Positions 6,626-7,482 of a stretch of DNA of 7,482 nt are shown here, piece by piece. A model generated the notes under the pieces. The model worked only from the letters and a program-made list of their open reading frames with translations. It did no database searches and was not told where the DNA came from. The stretch is from the NCBI GenBank assembly GCA_000433455.1, contig HF992473.1, positions 1-7,482 on the forward strand, written 5' to 3'. A program made the position numbers and the translations under genes. Every line of letters begins with the position of its first letter. Within the stretch, counting starts at the first letter, position 1. The stretch comes from Mycoplasma sp. CAG:877 (lineage in GTDB: Bacteria > Bacillota_I > Bacilli_A > RF39 > UBA660).

Positions 6626-7482
6626 TTAACCTCCTATTGCTTGAGCATAGTTATCACACTTATCACTATTAGCTTGATTATTACATCCTAGTAGTCCAAG
6701 CTTTTTGATATATTTAGAATCTATTTCACTACCAGTTCCTCTAAATAAGTTACTCTTATATACTGAGACACCATTTATTACTTCAAATGTTCCATTAAAT
6801 GTTGTATATTTACCATTTGCTTTTGTCTTTGTATAATTTCTAATTTTATTTAAAGTAGCTTTATCTAGGTAGAATCTATAGTCTAATTCATTTGAACTAT
6901 CTGTATCATTTGCATATATTTTATCTTGTTTATCTTGAATTTGTTCTCTTAAAATAGATGGAGCAATAATATAATCTTTATTCTTTGTATTTGTTGCTTC
7001 TGCTGTCCAGTTAAATCCTGGTGTTCTACCAGTATCTGTTGAACTTGTTGTAGCATTACCTTCTGTTGATGGGAATAAATCTTTATTATCTACTGTTCTT
7101 ATTTTATAAGACATTGTTGATGTTGTTTTTGGTGTTTTACAAACATCGTTATTTTTATAACATTCTGGGTCTGCACAATCACAACCCGGATCTGGGTCAT
7201 AACGTTTATTACTTGTTTCATTTAGTGCATAGAAACAACTTATATCTACGTTCCAACTATAATGTCCAAAGTTTTTAGCTGTTGCTTTTATGTTATATTC
7301 TAGTTTTTGTAATTCAGCTGTTGATGGATAGTATTTTTCATCTCCGGTCATACCATAATACCACCAACTAGTATTTACATCTTTTGATTTTAAGTTAGTA
7401 CAGAAATAATTTTTCTTTTTATGCCATGTCTTATCACTGATTGGTTTATAACTTATTTCACCAGTTTTATTATTAATCCATG
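6626..7482 (-). CDS. Large cysteine-rich secreted protein, C-terminal part (gene enters from the right edge)
   Basis: This is the 3' end of the gene whose 5' end lies at 1-1880. The frame is open from the right edge, and its first bases (7482-7455) encode the same WINNKTGEI as the left-edge fragment. The first ATG inside the window, at 7351 (residue 662 of the joined protein), is therefore internal and not a real start. This part holds 8 cysteines, including an acidic cluster DPDPGCDCADPEC (C718, C720, C725) that resembles the spacing of C505/C509/C514 in the other half. Such a cluster could form disulfides or bind metal; that is inference. The protein ends in NYAQAIGG with no membrane anchor or sorting motif. 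The stop at 6626-6628 is 3 bp before the TadE-like gene, whose ribosome site lies inside this gene's last codons, so the two are co-transcribed. Confidence 0.85.
   Translation of the reverse strand, partial: WINNKTGEISYKPISDKTWHKKKNYFCTNLKSKDVNTSWWYYGMTGDEKYYPSTAELQKLEYNIKATAKNFGHYSWNVDISCFYALNETSNKRYDPDPGCDCADPECYKNNDVCKTPKTTSTMSYKIRTVDNKDLFPSTEGNATTSSTDTGRTPGFNWTAEATNTKNKDYIIAPSILREQIQDKQDKIYANDTDSSNELDYRFYLDKATLNKIRNYTKTKANGKYTTFNGTFEVINGVSVYKSNLFRGTGSEIDSKYIKKLGLLGCNNQANSDKCDNYAQAIGG
7455..7482. repeat. Terminal direct repeat, right copy (identical to 1-28)
   Basis: This is the second copy of the 28-base terminal repeat. Removing one copy gives a unit of 7454 bp in which every gene is complete. 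Confidence 0.95.

Noticed and set aside
7066..7278. Plus-strand ORF of 70 codons (also the one at 5492-5701)
   Set aside because: Both are antisense to well-supported genes and have biased shadow composition.
1..7482. Mollicute-type genetic code (TGA as Trp)
   Set aside because: All tryptophans read TGG and no gene is interrupted by TGA. The ORFs end in TAA or TAG at sensible places.
1..7482. tRNA, rRNA, CRISPR array or insertion sequence
   Set aside because: I saw no GC-richer folded RNA region, no regularly spaced repeats and no inverted-repeat-bounded transposase. Nearly all bases are coding.

Overview
The window is AT-rich, with every gene on the minus strand and almost no non-coding DNA. 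The encoded proteins suggest an uncultured low-GC Bacillota, possibly a gut-associated Bacilli lineage of the RF39 type. That lineage is an inference from protein style: a class B sortase, a DUF5011-type Ig domain, a DUF4352-like membrane protein and a TadE-like small protein. Tryptophan is encoded by TGG, and stops are TAA or TAG with no in-frame TGA, so there is no sign of a recoded genetic code.

In transcription order (descending coordinates) the layout is as follows. The 3' part of a large cysteine-rich secreted protein runs off the right edge (7482-6626). A TadE-like single-pass protein follows (6622-6128), then a hairpin plus T8 terminator (6121-6092) and a short promoter-like region. 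Next come a five-helix membrane protein with a DUF4352-like exterior domain (about 6042-4486), a membrane-anchored pilin-like/Ig/repeat protein (4471-2699), and a class B sortase (2691-1864). Last is the 5' part of the large cysteine-rich protein (1880-1), which runs off the left edge.

The first 28 bases (1-28) are identical to the last 28 (7455-7482). Joining the ends over this repeat fuses the two edge fragments in frame into one 902-residue protein, with a signal peptide at one end and a stop codon at the other. The natural reading is a closed circle, or a tandem unit, of 7454 bp holding exactly one operon of five genes. The terminator lies immediately upstream of the operon's own promoter region. 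No replication, partition, mobilisation, integrase or transposase gene is visible, and there is almost no room for an origin outside genes. A conventional plasmid is therefore unlikely. The main alternatives are a tandemly repeated chromosomal operon, an excised circle, or an assembly closure.

Functionally the operon looks like a cell-surface module. All five products are predicted to be membrane-anchored or secreted. The sortase presumably attaches or links a surface protein, but no product carries a C-terminal LPXTG-type sorting signal, so its substrate is either unconventional or encoded elsewhere.
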